This document shows, piece after piece, positions 1-8,319 of a stretch of 64,000 bases of DNA. Source of the stretch: Bacillus chungangensis (GTDB lineage: Bacteria; Bacillota; Bacilli; Bacillales; Bacillaceae_C); contig NZ_JAUSTT010000006.1 in assembly GCF_030812995.1 (NCBI RefSeq), forward strand, positions 1 to 64,000. The letters are read 5' to 3'. The position numbers and the translations under genes were made by a program. The notes beneath the pieces were generated by a model. It was not told the DNA's origin. It searched no databases and was given only the letters and a program-made list of their open reading frames with translations. Within the stretch, counting starts at the first letter, position 1; every line of letters starts with the position of its first letter.

Positions 1-93
1 CTAACCGTAGGAACTACGGGGATAGCCTACTTATCTTCGCTCGATAGAGCGTTCAGCGTAGGAATCTCATGACTTTAGTCGTGAGAGGTTCAA
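1..93 (+). ncRNA. IS200/IS605 right end with TnpB guide (omega) RNA scaffold, 5' part outside window
   Basis: The first 93 bases fold into the chain of small stems that ends TnpB-type IS200/IS605 elements: CCGTAG/CTACGG (5-10 with 14-19), CCTAC/GTAGG (26-30 with 58-62) enclosing GCTC/GAGC (39-42 with 47-50), then CTCATGAC/GTCGTGAG (66-73 with 78-85) and the terminal GAGGTTCAA ending at 93. In this family the omega RNA ends here and the next 16-20 bases of flanking DNA serve as guide. The tnpB gene itself would lie left of the window. Recognition is by memory of the consensus, not by alignment. Confidence 0.8.
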
Positions 94-120
94 ATAATGT
101 GAGAAAGGCTGTGAAGTTAT

Positions 121-795
121 TTGAGAGGTTATAAAGCAATGCTATTTGATTTAGATGATACCTTACTTAATAGGGATAAGGCAGTAGATAAAATGTTTTT
201 AATTATTTTAGAAAAGTGTTATGAGGATGTTAAACATTCAGCAAAAAACGAAATGTTACAAAAATTAAAGGGATATGATAATAGAAGCTATGGCTATGGT
301 GATAAAACAAAAGTTTTGGAATCATTTTTTGATGAATTTCCACCAAAATATAGATTGCCACGCAATCACATTCAAGACTTTTGGAATAATAATTTTCCTC
401 ATTGTTTTTCTATAAACAAAAATACTATAAATATCGTAAATACTATAAAGATGCAAGTTAAAGTTGCAATTATAACAAACGGCTCAACTCAGAGACAAAA
501 AGCTAAAATAATGAACACTCATTTAAATAGTTGTTTTGATATCATAATTATTTCTGAAGAAGTGGGATTTAGTAAACCTGACAAACGCATCTTTGAATTA
601 GCATTAAATAAGCTTAATGTGCAACCGGAAGCCGCATTATTCGTTGGAGATGACATAGAAAAGGATATTGCTGGTTGTCAAAATGCAAATATAAAGGGCA
701 TATGGTTCAATCCTCATATGATCAAGAATGATACCGAAATAAAACCATATGCCGAGATCAATTCTTTTGATAGATTATTAAGTTATTTTACATAA
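121..795 (+). CDS. HAD-superfamily hydrolase (YjjG/YfnB-like phosphatase)
   Basis: A 224-residue haloacid-dehalogenase phosphatase. All four HAD motifs are visible: motif I FDLDDTLL near residue 9 (nucleophile and acid Asp), motif II ITNGS near 118, the motif III lysine in FSKPDKRIF near 150, and motif IV VGDDIEKDI near 178. A helical cap lies between motifs I and II, as in subfamily I enzymes that hydrolyse nucleoside monophosphates or small sugar phosphates; the substrate cannot be told. The chosen start is TTG at 121, because RGYKAMLFD matches the usual N-terminus and AAAGG lies 12 bases upstream; ATG at 139 would cut into strand 1. The gene begins 28 bases after an IS200/IS605 end, so its original promoter has probably been displaced by the insertion. 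Confidence 0.85.
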   Translation: MRGYKAMLFDLDDTLLNRDKAVDKMFLIILEKCYEDVKHSAKNEMLQKLKGYDNRSYGYGDKTKVLESFFDEFPPKYRLPRNHIQDFWNNNFPHCFSINKNTINIVNTIKMQVKVAIITNGSTQRQKAKIMNTHLNSCFDIIIISEEVGFSKPDKRIFELALNKLNVQPEAALFVGDDIEKDIAGCQNANIKGIWFNPHMIKNDTEIKPYAEINSFDRLLSYFT

Positions 796-916
796 TAAAC
801 ATAATCAGAAGTTATTTTCTTCACAATATTTTTATAATGAGTAAAAACAATAATCATGATTATGGAAATGATCAAAAGAGCAACAAGCAGTAATTTGAGG
901 TGAAGATAATGCTGAA

Positions 917-945
917 TTGTATTCCATAAAAAAATTTGTTAATAT
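917..945 (+). promoter_or_regulatory. possible promoter of the ABC-F leader transcript
   Basis: TTGTAT (917-922), a 17-base spacer and TAATAT (940-945) resemble a sigma-A promoter. It would start a leader of about 420 bases before the ABC-F gene at 1369. Based on sequence match only. Confidence 0.3.
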
Positions 946-975
946 AAAGATACAATTATGAGAGGACTGATGGAT

Positions 976-1056
976 GGACAATGATTAACTAATCTATATT
1001 TTTATTTGAAATGAATAACTTCAAACTTCAAAATATAGGGTTAGTCTGTCCATTTT
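976..1056 (+). promoter_or_regulatory. first leader hairpin upstream of the ABC-F gene
   Basis: GGACA (976-980) and CTATATT (994-1000) can pair with TGTCC (1047-1051) and AATATAG (1032-1038), giving an imperfect long hairpin followed by ATTTTTATA. It may be an early terminator or attenuator of the leader. Pairing is interrupted by internal loops, so this is tentative. Confidence 0.3.
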
Positions 1057-1129
1057 TATAAATCAGTGTTACTTTATTTGTCATGATTCCAATGGCAAAA
1101 AAGAACTTATTTAATATAAGTGAAAGACT

Positions 1130-1166
1130 AATCCTTCCAATGACAAATTGGGAGGATTTTTTATTC
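1130..1166 (+). terminator. intrinsic terminator/attenuator in the ABC-F leader
   Basis: AATCCTTCCAA (1130-1140) pairs with TTGGGAGGATT (1148-1158), with one G-T wobble and a 7-base loop, and runs into TTTTTTATTC. The loop bases ATGACAAA (1140-1147) are complementary to TTTGTCAT at 1077-1084, so an alternative antiterminator pairing is available. The position inside the probable 5' leader of the resistance gene suggests attenuation rather than simple termination. Confidence 0.6.
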
Positions 1167-1221
1167 TCTCATAGTTAAGATTATCTATAACTTTAATCTA
1201 ATAAATAAAGGAGAGAGAGAA

Positions 1222-1275
1222 ATGAGCAATTCAGACACTATTGTTACGCATGTAATACTCCGTATAAGTCGTTAA
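1222..1275 (+). CDS. 17-residue leader peptide upstream of ABC-F gene
   Basis: A short reading frame MSNSDTIVTHVILRISR follows a purine-rich site (AAAGGAGAGAGAG, 1207-1219) and ends at TAA, 94 bases before the ABC-F start. Its last five codons overlap the left arm of a perfect 12-bp hairpin. This is the arrangement expected for drug-induced ribosome stalling that frees the downstream gene, as known for erm, vga and lsa-type genes. Translation has not been shown. Confidence 0.5.
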   Translation: MSNSDTIVTHVILRISR

Positions 1276-1297
1276 TATCCATCAAACTTATACGGAG
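1258..1297 (+). promoter_or_regulatory. 12-bp perfect hairpin overlapping the leader peptide
   Basis: CTCCGTATAAGT (1258-1269) is exactly complementary to ACTTATACGGAG (1286-1297), with a 16-base loop containing the leader stop codon. No T-run follows, so it is not a terminator. It could act as a translational or processing switch for the gene starting at 1369. Confidence 0.6.
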
Positions 1298-1368
1298 AAA
1301 TTTAGAATAGATGGATGTGCCGACTTTGTATAAAAAGTAAAGTGTTCATATACAAAGGAGGAATTATC

Positions 1369-2847
1369 ATGTCAATGATACAAGTTCAAGACTTAACTTT
1401 TTCTTATCCAGGTAGCTTTGACAATATTTTTGAAGGTGTAAACTTTCAAATAGATACGGATTGGAAACTTGGATTTATCGGTAGAAATGGACGAGGTAAA
1501 ACAACATTCTTTCATTTATTATTAGGGAATTATGAGTATAGTGGAAAAATCACTTCTTCAGTAGAATTTAATTATTTCCCTTATCCAGTTTCGGATAAAA
1601 ACAAGTATACTCATGAAATCTTTGAAGAAATTTGCCCCCAAGCAGAAGATTGGGAATTTCTTCGTGAAATATCCTATCTAAATGTTGATGCCGAGGTCAT
1701 GTACCGACCATTTAAAACATTATCAAATGGAGAACAAACAAAGGTGTTGCTTGCTGCACTTTTTTTGACTGAGGGTCAATTTCTATTAATTGATGAGCCA
1801 ACCAACCATCTAGACACTGATGCAAGAAAGATGGTCTCTGATTATCTAAGGAAGAAAAAAGGGTTTATTTTAATTTCACATGACAGAATCTTTTTAGATG
1901 GATGTGTTGACCATATCTTATCTATAAATAGGGCAAATATTGAAGTTCAAAGTGGTAACTATTCTTCTTGGAAGTTAAATTTTGATAGGCAGCAGGAACA
2001 CGAAGAGGCAACAAATCAGCGTCTACAAAAAGACATAGGGAGATTAAAACAATCTTCAAAGCGTTCAGCAGGTTGGTCTAATCAAGTGGAAGCTTCCAAA
2101 AATGGGACAACGAATTCGGGTTCTAAGTTGGACAAGGGTTTTGTAGGACATAAAGCGGCAAAGATGATGAAGAGAGCAAAGAACCTTGAATCAAGGCAAC
2201 AAAAAGCTATTGAGGAAAAGTCAAAACTGCTAAAGAATGTGGAAAAAACTGAGTCATTAAAATTAGAACCATTGGAATTTCAGTCAAATGAATTGATTGT
2301 TTTGGCTGATGTGTCTGTTAAGTACGATGACCAAATAGTGAATAAGCCAATTAGCTTTAAAGTCGAACAAGGTGACCGAATTGTACTTGATGGAAAGAAT
2401 GGAAGCGGAAAAAGTAGTATTCTAAAACTAATGCTAGGAAATCCGATACAGCATACAGGCTCAATGAATTTAGGTTCAGGCCTCATTATTTCCTATGTCC
2501 AACAAGATACTTCTCATTTGAAGGGACTGTTATCGGACTTTATTGAAGAGCATGAGATTGATGAAACGTTATTTAAATCCATCCTACGTAAGATGGATTT
2601 TGACCGAATTCAATTTGAGAAAGATATAGCTCATTATTCTGGTGGACAAAAGAAAAAGCTGCTTATAGCCAAAAGTTTATCTGAAAAAGCTCATTTATAT
2701 ATTTGGGATGAACCGTTAAATTTTATTGATATTTATTCGCGCATGCAGATTGAAGAGCTTATTCAAAGATTTAGTCCCACAATGGTTATTGTTGAGCATG
2801 ATCAGGCATTTCAACAAACAGTCGCAACAAAAACTATATCTATATGA
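1369..2847 (+). CDS. Lsa-family ABC-F ribosomal protection protein
   Basis: A 492-residue soluble ABC-F ATPase with two nucleotide-binding domains and no membrane segments. Domain 1 has Walker A GRNGRGKTT, signature LSNGEQTK and Walker B LLIDEPTNHLD; domain 2 has GKNGSGKSS, YSGGQKKK and the diverged Walker B YIWDEPLNFID. A charged antibiotic-resistance linker lies around residues 200-300. Length, the phrase EVMYRPF and the YIWDEPLN variant match Lsa(A)/Lsa(B) proteins, which bind the ribosomal E site and displace lincosamides, streptogramin A and pleuromutilins. Start ATG 1369 is set by AAAGGAGG at 1354-1361. The upstream leader peptide and hairpins suggest drug induction. The actual drug spectrum cannot be read from sequence. 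Confidence 0.88.
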   Translation: MSMIQVQDLTFSYPGSFDNIFEGVNFQIDTDWKLGFIGRNGRGKTTFFHLLLGNYEYSGKITSSVEFNYFPYPVSDKNKYTHEIFEEICPQAEDWEFLREISYLNVDAEVMYRPFKTLSNGEQTKVLLAALFLTEGQFLLIDEPTNHLDTDARKMVSDYLRKKKGFILISHDRIFLDGCVDHILSINRANIEVQSGNYSSWKLNFDRQQEHEEATNQRLQKDIGRLKQSSKRSAGWSNQVEASKNGTTNSGSKLDKGFVGHKAAKMMKRAKNLESRQQKAIEEKSKLLKNVEKTESLKLEPLEFQSNELIVLADVSVKYDDQIVNKPISFKVEQGDRIVLDGKNGSGKSSILKLMLGNPIQHTGSMNLGSGLIISYVQQDTSHLKGLLSDFIEEHEIDETLFKSILRKMDFDRIQFEKDIAHYSGGQKKKLLIAKSLSEKAHLYIWDEPLNFIDIYSRMQIEELIQRFSPTMVIVEHDQAFQQTVATKTISI

Positions 2848-3020
2848 AGAACTGTCAGTAAATTAGGTTATGAAACTATATGGTACTTTAGTTGAAAAAC
2901 GTAGCTAAAATGAACAAACTTTTTTATGAAAACTAAACATAAATCTGTTAGAGAAGAATCCATTTTGATCAATCTTGATATGCTCCCTGTCAAGTAGACA
3001 GTGGAAATAATAAAAGTGCT

Positions 3021-3298
3021 TTAAGCGGCTTGAACCCTATATTCTAATGGGCTCAAGCCGTTTAATCGTTCTTGGTACCGTTCGTTATTGTAAAACCAGA
3101 TATAATCATCGATGGCTTGTTGAACGCTTCAAATGTCTTATACTTATAAGGAAGGCGTATTTCTTTCCTTATAATCAAATCGATTTTCTCTACAAAAGTT
3201 CGAACAGACGGGACACCATTTTTATTTAAAATTATTTCAACAAGGACACAAATACGATAGCAAAGAAATTTTATTAAGGGAAGAAGGGAGCTCCACAA
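3021..3298 (-). pseudogene. IS3-family transposase orfB C-terminal remnant, frameshifted
   Basis: Read on the minus strand, the end encodes the typical IS3/IS150 OrfB tail: AIDDYIWFYNNERYQERLN followed by GLSPLEYRVQAA and TAA at 3021-3023. Upstream, the frame carrying KTFEAFN is one base out of register, so a single-base deletion near 3117-3122 separates the two parts. Only about 60-90 of roughly 280 residues remain and no terminal repeat is recognisable on the left. It is a dead insertion-sequence fragment between the ABC-F gene and the DinB-like gene. The rest of 2848-3658 holds only the terminator below. Confidence 0.75.
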
Positions 3299-3360
3299 AA
3301 GAAATATTATTTACTCTATGTAGAATACACGGCATCCCAAGTTAAGGAAATTCAATATAA

Positions 3361-3402
3361 AAAACCCAATTTTTCATTATTAAAATGGAGAAATTGGGTT
3401 TT
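3361..3402. terminator. bidirectional intrinsic terminator
   Basis: AAAACCCAATTT (3361-3372) and AAATTGGGTTTT (3391-3402) form a perfect 12-bp stem with A- and T-rich flanks, usable on either strand. It could end minus-strand transcripts from the DinB-like gene at 3659-4174. Confidence 0.7.
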
Positions 3403-3658
3403 CTATTATTGGTATAAGTATTAAAATGTTCCAAGCACTTCTAATAAGAGTGAATCCTTAATCCTCGATTAGATAAAAGCTGTTCTACCTTTTTTCATTT
3501 TTCATATTCTGTTTTCATTTATCCTGTCCTAATAGCTTACAAAGCAAAATTTGCTTCGATAACAGCTAAATCTTTAGCGCTAGCACCCCATTATTTTAAT
3601 TTCATATTTGACAAAATTAAAATTTCTTTTTTGATATGCTATTCACTTTAACATCAGT

Positions 3659-4174
3659 TTAGTGCCTCGCATCTAAAAGTAATTTTATCTCTTTTATTTG
3701 TTCTATGTGTCGTTGTTCATGCAAATATATCTGTTCAATCCATTGATCAAGAGGTAATTCACCCAAAGCAGGATGCTGCACTGATTTTTCCGCCAATATG
3801 GATTTATCTTCTATAGTACTAAGAAAAGTCAGCAATTTTTTTCTCGAATCATTTAACAAATCAATTATTTGCTGAACTTCAAATGGTTTTACATCTGGTT
3901 CAACAATTTTTGGAGCTTTAATCTTTTTCGTTCTATCCAATATGATAAGATGAACATTTTTACGATCTTTTTGAGTATGATCAACTTCTTTTAATCCCCA
4001 TGCAATAGCCTTTATAGATGCTTCTTCCACTAAAACTAAGTGATGGCAAACTTGTGCAATACTCCACTTATTCTTATCAGGCTTACCATTAAATTGCGCA
4101 TCGCTTAATAAAGTAATCTCCTTTACTAGATTATTTCTCGTTTCATACAATTTGTCATTTACTAATTTATTCAT
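3659..4174 (-). CDS. DinB-family putative metal-dependent protein
   Basis: A 171-residue four-helix-bundle protein of the DinB/YfiT superfamily. The conserved metal-binding histidines are placed as expected: His-His in VCHHLVLVEE near residue 45, and the C-terminal EQRHIEQI near 155. These proteins are often thiol-dependent transferases (bacillithiol or mycothiol) or of unknown function; the substrate is unknown here. The ATG start is preceded on the minus strand by AAGGGAGAAATCTC. The gene stands alone with an AT-rich upstream region of about 290 bases before the divergent acetyltransferase. Nothing suggests truncation, since family length is about 150-175. Confidence 0.75.
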   Translation of the reverse strand: MNKLVNDKLYETRNNLVKEITLLSDAQFNGKPDKNKWSIAQVCHHLVLVEEASIKAIAWGLKEVDHTQKDRKNVHLIILDRTKKIKAPKIVEPDVKPFEVQQIIDLLNDSRKKLLTFLSTIEDKSILAEKSVQHPALGELPLDQWIEQIYLHEQRHIEQIKEIKLLLDARH

Positions 4175-4462
4175 GAGATTTCTCCCTTCTCCAAAAAGTG
4201 CATACTAAAATTCCTATTCTGTATATATTCTCTTTGATGAAAAGTATTCTCTTAGTTTTCACTATTCTTATCTCTATTATATTATAAGTGTAGTAGCTGT
4301 AGACGCAACGATGATAATGAACTTTCAAGTCATATAATTGATTTTGTTAAGAAGAGTTGCAATAATGAAAATGATATGTTCCTATCTAAAGAAATCACAA
4401 AAAATTCCCACAACTACTGAGTGTTTTCATCAATGTTATTTTAATCAAAGGCGGTTATATGT

Positions 4463-5332
4463 ATGAATTTAATAAATGAAACGAAATTATTTTTTAAAAA
4501 ATTTGATCACCTTGATATTCCTGCTTTAATTGATTTGTCTACTTCTATTGGCTGGGACTATGACCGAAATGAAATAACAACAATGATGAATTCTGGAAAA
4601 ATTTATGGTCACAAAAATGAAGAAGGCAAAATAGTCTCTAGTGCAGCAATTATTGAGTATAGCTCAAAGCTAGCATCCATTGGTATGGTGATCGTTAGAC
4701 AGGATTATAGGGGGATGGGTCTGGGAAGAAAAGCTACACAAAAATGTCTAGACTCTATGTTATGCAGTAAAACGGCGATGTTAATTGCAACAGAAGAAGG
4801 AAAACCTTTGTATGAAAAAATGGGTTTTAAATCGATAGATACTGTTCATAAGTTTCTTTGTGATCACTATGAGCCACTTGTAAAAAACAGCAATCTTCAT
4901 AGAAATATAAAACCGATAGGTGAGGAAGATATACCGCAATTAATACATTTAGATACTGAAGCATTCGGTGATAACCGAAAAACCTTTCTTATTAATCGAC
5001 TGAAACAATCAAAAGAAGCAATAGTTGTTAAAAGTCCTGATGGAAAAAATATCGGTTATGGGATGTCTATTTCAGGACCTATACATCTTATATTAGGCCC
5101 TATAGTAGCGCTTGATTCTGAAACAGCATCCGTAATCATTGATCAATTAGCGAGAAATCACCACGGAAAATTAAGAATCGATGTTCCTTCAGGACATGAG
5201 GTTTTCATGTCTCATTTAAAAAAATGCGGTTTCTTACAAGTAAGCCAACCACCAATAATGATTAAAAATGGAGATCATTTGCCATTACGTAATAACACGT
5301 TGTATGGCATAGCCGCACAAGCTTTTGGATAA
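4463..5332 (+). CDS. two-domain GNAT acetyltransferase (YitH-like)
   Basis: A 289-residue protein whose N-terminal half (residues 10-140) is a GNAT fold. The acetyl-CoA pyrophosphate loop is RQDYRGMGLGRKA near residue 80, and YEKMGFKSI is the typical beta-6 end. The C-terminal half (residues 150-285) is the second, GNAT-like domain found in YitH-type proteins and probably shapes the substrate site. Acceptor unknown. The start ATG 4463 follows AAAGGCGG (4447-4454) at 8 bases; an overlapping ATG at 4459 would stop at once. Monocistronic, bounded by the terminator at 5380-5414 facing the convergent gene. Confidence 0.8.
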   Translation: MNLINETKLFFKKFDHLDIPALIDLSTSIGWDYDRNEITTMMNSGKIYGHKNEEGKIVSSAAIIEYSSKLASIGMVIVRQDYRGMGLGRKATQKCLDSMLCSKTAMLIATEEGKPLYEKMGFKSIDTVHKFLCDHYEPLVKNSNLHRNIKPIGEEDIPQLIHLDTEAFGDNRKTFLINRLKQSKEAIVVKSPDGKNIGYGMSISGPIHLILGPIVALDSETASVIIDQLARNHHGKLRIDVPSGHEVFMSHLKKCGFLQVSQPPIMIKNGDHLPLRNNTLYGIAAQAFG

Positions 5333-5379
5333 AGACATAATAAATGCAATCCATTAAACTGTTCACCAAAACCAAGTTT

Positions 5380-5414
5380 AACCCGATTTATCTAAATCAG
5401 AAATAAATCGGGTT
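5380..5414. terminator. bidirectional terminator between convergent genes
   Basis: AACCCGATTTAT (5380-5391) pairs perfectly with ATAAATCGGGTT (5403-5414), followed by TATTTG on the plus strand. It serves both the GNAT gene and the minus-strand gene ending at 5429. Confidence 0.8.
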
Positions 5415-5428
5415 TATTTGATGATGTA

Positions 5429-6475
5429 TTATTTAAGCCTTCCTGTATAATTTAAGCTTTCTACTTGTTTTGCATCCGCACTACCAGTAAGAATAGCGCG
5501 AACATCTTTTAATGTATCCTTAAGGTTAACTGCTTCACCTTGCTTGCCAGAATAAGCCTTAGCGACAAAAAATGGTTGCGTAAGGTAGGCTTCGAGCCGT
5601 TCGCCTCTATGATAAGTTTGTAATTCAGAAGTAGGGATACTGCTCATTCCCTTAACGTTCACTAAGGAACGCAATTCACGATATCTCCGCAAAAGTTTTT
5701 TCGCTTGTTGTTGAATGGATAAATGTTGATCTTCGAGATGTAGTCCCTCTAATACCGATGACGTTGAATAAAGGGGATGAATAGCTGGAAACTTGTGCCT
5801 CGCAACGAGATCTGCATCAAAATGCCATAAAGTTTCAAGTGGTCCATAAGGAATATCGTCATCGACGACTGTCCCCTTTAAATCGACTAGGAAAGTTGTG
5901 ACATGATGAATACCATCATTCTCCAATTGTTCTTGAAGATCAAATATATGACCTGTTAAAACATGGTTCCGATCTGCAACAAAAATAATGTCTTTACTTT
6001 GTTCTGTATCTGTCACGATTCTATATGTTTCATCAATTGTATAGGAAACAATATCAACAGCTTGAAGTATATCTTTTAATTCAGGATGTTCTCCATCAGG
6101 CTTCAATAAGATGGTCAAATAATCTTCTTTTTTGAAATTCCGTAATAATTCACCTAAAAGCACTAATTGTCCCATGCCTGGACGAGCTACTAAACCGACC
6201 GTTCCACCTTTTGCTAAAGGAGCAAACAAATCTAAGACTTTAATGTTTGTTTCAATCATTTCAACTGTGTCCCCACGGATTATCAACTCATCTATACTAC
6301 ATTTCGCTAAAGTTGCAAGTGCCACGATGGTTCGAACTTCCGAACGTCCAACCGAAATTTTTCCGGTACATAAATTAGAAACTGTTGCAGGCCGCAATCC
6401 AACTGAACGAGCGGCACTTGTAAGGTTAGGAACTCGTCTTCTTAATAAAGATACATTTAGTCTTAAATTGTCCAA
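5429..6475 (-). CDS. XRE-type HTH fused to degenerate F1-ATPase beta-like domain
   Basis: A 348-residue protein of unusual build. Residues 1-68 are an XRE-type helix-turn-helix (TSAARSVGLRPATVSNLC). Residues 78-330 follow the ATP synthase beta subunit: NIKVLDLFAPLAKGGTVGL matches the beta strand before the P-loop; HFDADLVARHKFPAIHPL then YSTSSVLEG match the SRxIaelgiyPAVDPLdSTS region; LRRYRELRSLV and YLTQPFFVA match the beta C-terminal bundle. The P-loop is degraded to ARPGMGQL (residues 97-104), where beta has GGAGVGKT: Lys and Thr are lost, so ATP hydrolysis is unlikely. TTG start with AAGGTG 7 bases upstream. It is the last gene of a decayed operon with an acetamidase and a hydrolase. I infer a nucleotide- or protein-responsive transcription regulator; no function is known to me. 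Confidence 0.75.
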   Translation of the reverse strand: MDNLRLNVSLLRRRVPNLTSAARSVGLRPATVSNLCTGKISVGRSEVRTIVALATLAKCSIDELIIRGDTVEMIETNIKVLDLFAPLAKGGTVGLVARPGMGQLVLLGELLRNFKKEDYLTILLKPDGEHPELKDILQAVDIVSYTIDETYRIVTDTEQSKDIIFVADRNHVLTGHIFDLQEQLENDGIHHVTTFLVDLKGTVVDDDIPYGPLETLWHFDADLVARHKFPAIHPLYSTSSVLEGLHLEDQHLSIQQQAKKLLRRYRELRSLVNVKGMSSIPTSELQTYHRGERLEAYLTQPFFVAKAYSGKQGEAVNLKDTLKDVRAILTGSADAKQVESLNYTGRLK

Positions 6476-6494
6476 TCTTTACACCTTTTTCATC

Positions 6495-7224
6495 TTATTT
6501 TATATTTTTCATAAACAAATCTACAGTGTTTACAAAGGTTTGTATATCAGGTTCAAAAATATTATGATCTGATTCATCGAAAACAACTAGTTTCGCTTGC
6601 GGCAATTTCTCTATATATTGTTTTCCTGCTTCTAATGATAACACTGCATCTTGTTTTCCACCTCGGATAATAAGAGCGAGGACAGTGAATGGATGATAAA
6701 TCATCCCAAAAAGAAACATGAGAAGAATCTCTTTCTAACCCAATTAAAGCTTCCCGTTTCATTCTTTGAGAAATTGGCTTTCCTCTCCAAGGTGGCAATG
6801 ATGAATAAAAATCAGCCCAACCTAGGCGTAGTTGTGTATGAATAGCCGGATAATCACCTATTATTAGCCCTTTAAGTAAGTTCGTATTTTTAATGGCATA
6901 TCCAATTGTATATGAAACACCTCGTGAATAACCCATTAAAATAAACTCCTTTAGTGCGAGATGTTTGATAACAGTATGAATATCACTGATATGTTCTTCT
7001 AATGTATATCCACCTTTAGGTAAACTGCTTTTCCCACGCCCTCTAAGTGTCATAACAACACAATGTCTAGGATCTAGTAATTCTATTAAAGAAATATAAT
7101 CTTCTGCTGATTCCGAAAGTCCAGGAATAATGACGAGAGGAATTTTATCCTTCATCTTGTCGTTCATTTCTACAAAATGGATATTTGTACCATTATTATC
7201 AATCCAGTGATGGTTGATATTCAT
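6495..7224 (-). pseudogene. alpha/beta hydrolase, frameshifted
   Basis: The N-terminal part carries an oxyanion region LVIIPGLSES and the nucleophile elbow GYSRGVS. The C-terminal part, in another frame, carries the acid Asp in GGKQDAVLS and the catalytic His in DESDHNIFEPD. The frames meet near 6675-6690, where the N-terminal frame runs through DDLSSIHCP and the C-terminal frame resumes with VLALIIRGG. An indel (net two bases lost or one gained) therefore splits a gene of about 243 codons. Start ATG 7224 has AAGGAGTG 8 bases upstream; a longer frame to 7284 lacks a site. It ends 20 bases before the HTH/F1-beta-like gene, in the same operon. Confidence 0.8.
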
Positions 7225-7418
7225 TTTTATTTCACTCCTTATTATATTTTTTTTTAAAATATTGGTTGTTGGTAACGATACCAAATATAGTGGTTATAAA
7301 AATGATTTCAGTTAAGCAATTAACCCACAATCTAACTGGTATATTCTTTTTTGAAGATGATCTTTAATTGAGATCTTATATAAAGTAGAAAGAACCTACA
7401 CTGATGGAAATTTTTACT

Positions 7419-7922
7419 TTATCTTAATGCATTGAAAGGTAGAATAGCATGAACACCTTTGGAGAAATTTACAATTTGCGTTATACGCAAATCGACTACC
7501 ATTGACGCGTATGCATATGCTTCTGTGCGAGATATATGATATAAGGATGACATTAAATCTAACATTTCATTTAAAGCAATCCACACAGCCTGATCAAGAC
7601 CTCCTGCAGATGTCCACCCCCATGAACCTGGAATCACCTCATTAATCTTTATTTCTAATGTTTGACCAGGTTTTGCTTGATTAATATATACTGGACCAAC
7701 TAAAGCGTGCCCGAATTCATGAGATTGGCGATTAGGTTTTATCTCAGTAAATTTTTTTCTAGGTTGCCCTAAAGCAGTACGTTTTTCTAAACCCCATGCG
7801 GAGTCTAACGTTTGAAAGTTTACAGTATCACCAGAATTAATTGCTAAAGCAGGTTCTAAATCTTTGCTGAAAAAACTATGAAGTGAGTCTGAATTGGGTT
7901 TTAAAAAATAAATGTTAGACAA
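7419..7922 (-). pseudogene. acetamidase/formamidase with large in-frame internal deletion
   Basis: The 167-residue frame begins like FmdA/AmdA amidases (LEPALAINSGDTVNFQT, then SHEFGHALVGPVYINQAKPG) and ends like their last 50 residues (DLRITQIVNFSKGVHAILP). The family is about 300 residues. Here IPGSWGWT near residue 110 is joined directly to GGLDQAVWIALNEM, so about 130 central residues, including the metal-binding and catalytic core, are missing. The frame is intact but the enzyme cannot be active. TTG start with AAAGGAG 8-9 bases upstream. With the frameshifted hydrolase it shows that an amide/ester-using operon is decaying while its probable regulator at 5429-6475 stays open. Confidence 0.8.
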
Positions 7923-8170
7923 TGACTTATCTCCTTTCTATTATGTTTTATCAATTTCAAAACTTTTTTAAAAATTCACGACCTTCCATTACTTCAAAAG
8001 GTAATATAAATTACTCTATATGTCAATTATTTTTTAACGTAATATAATTTTCTCTTGAGAGAAAAAGTTAACCTTATTTGGATAGTCGGAGGAATATCTG
8101 TTTAAAAGGTAATAAGTTAGGTTTTGTTTTCGTATTCTTCATCTCTTATGAATAAAAATTCCAACTATAA

Positions 8171-8214
8171 AAAAGCCTCATTTCTCGGTGTTATAAGCGA
8201 GAAATAAGGCTTTT
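8171..8214. terminator. terminator hairpin, copy 1 of a repeated hairpin
   Basis: AAAAGCCTCATTTCTCG (8171-8187) pairs with CGAGAAATAAGGCTTTT (8198-8214), with one mismatch. An inverted, slightly diverged copy lies at 10028-10068, so the two flank the three secreted-protein genes. Confidence 0.7.
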
Positions 8215-8319
8215 ATTACTTCATAAAATAACCGTTGCGTTGTTTCAATCTTATCATATTACATAAAAACCTTGGACATACTATTTTATAATCAATTAGG
8301 GGGGGGGAGGACAATATTC

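Noticed and set aside
3047-3229. 60-codon plus-strand frame
   Set aside because: Antisense to the IS3 transposase remnant, which has recognisable OrfB sequence on the minus strand.
6132-6572. 146-codon plus-strand frame opposite the HTH/F1-beta-like gene
   Set aside because: Antisense shadow of a gene with clear domain matches on the other strand.
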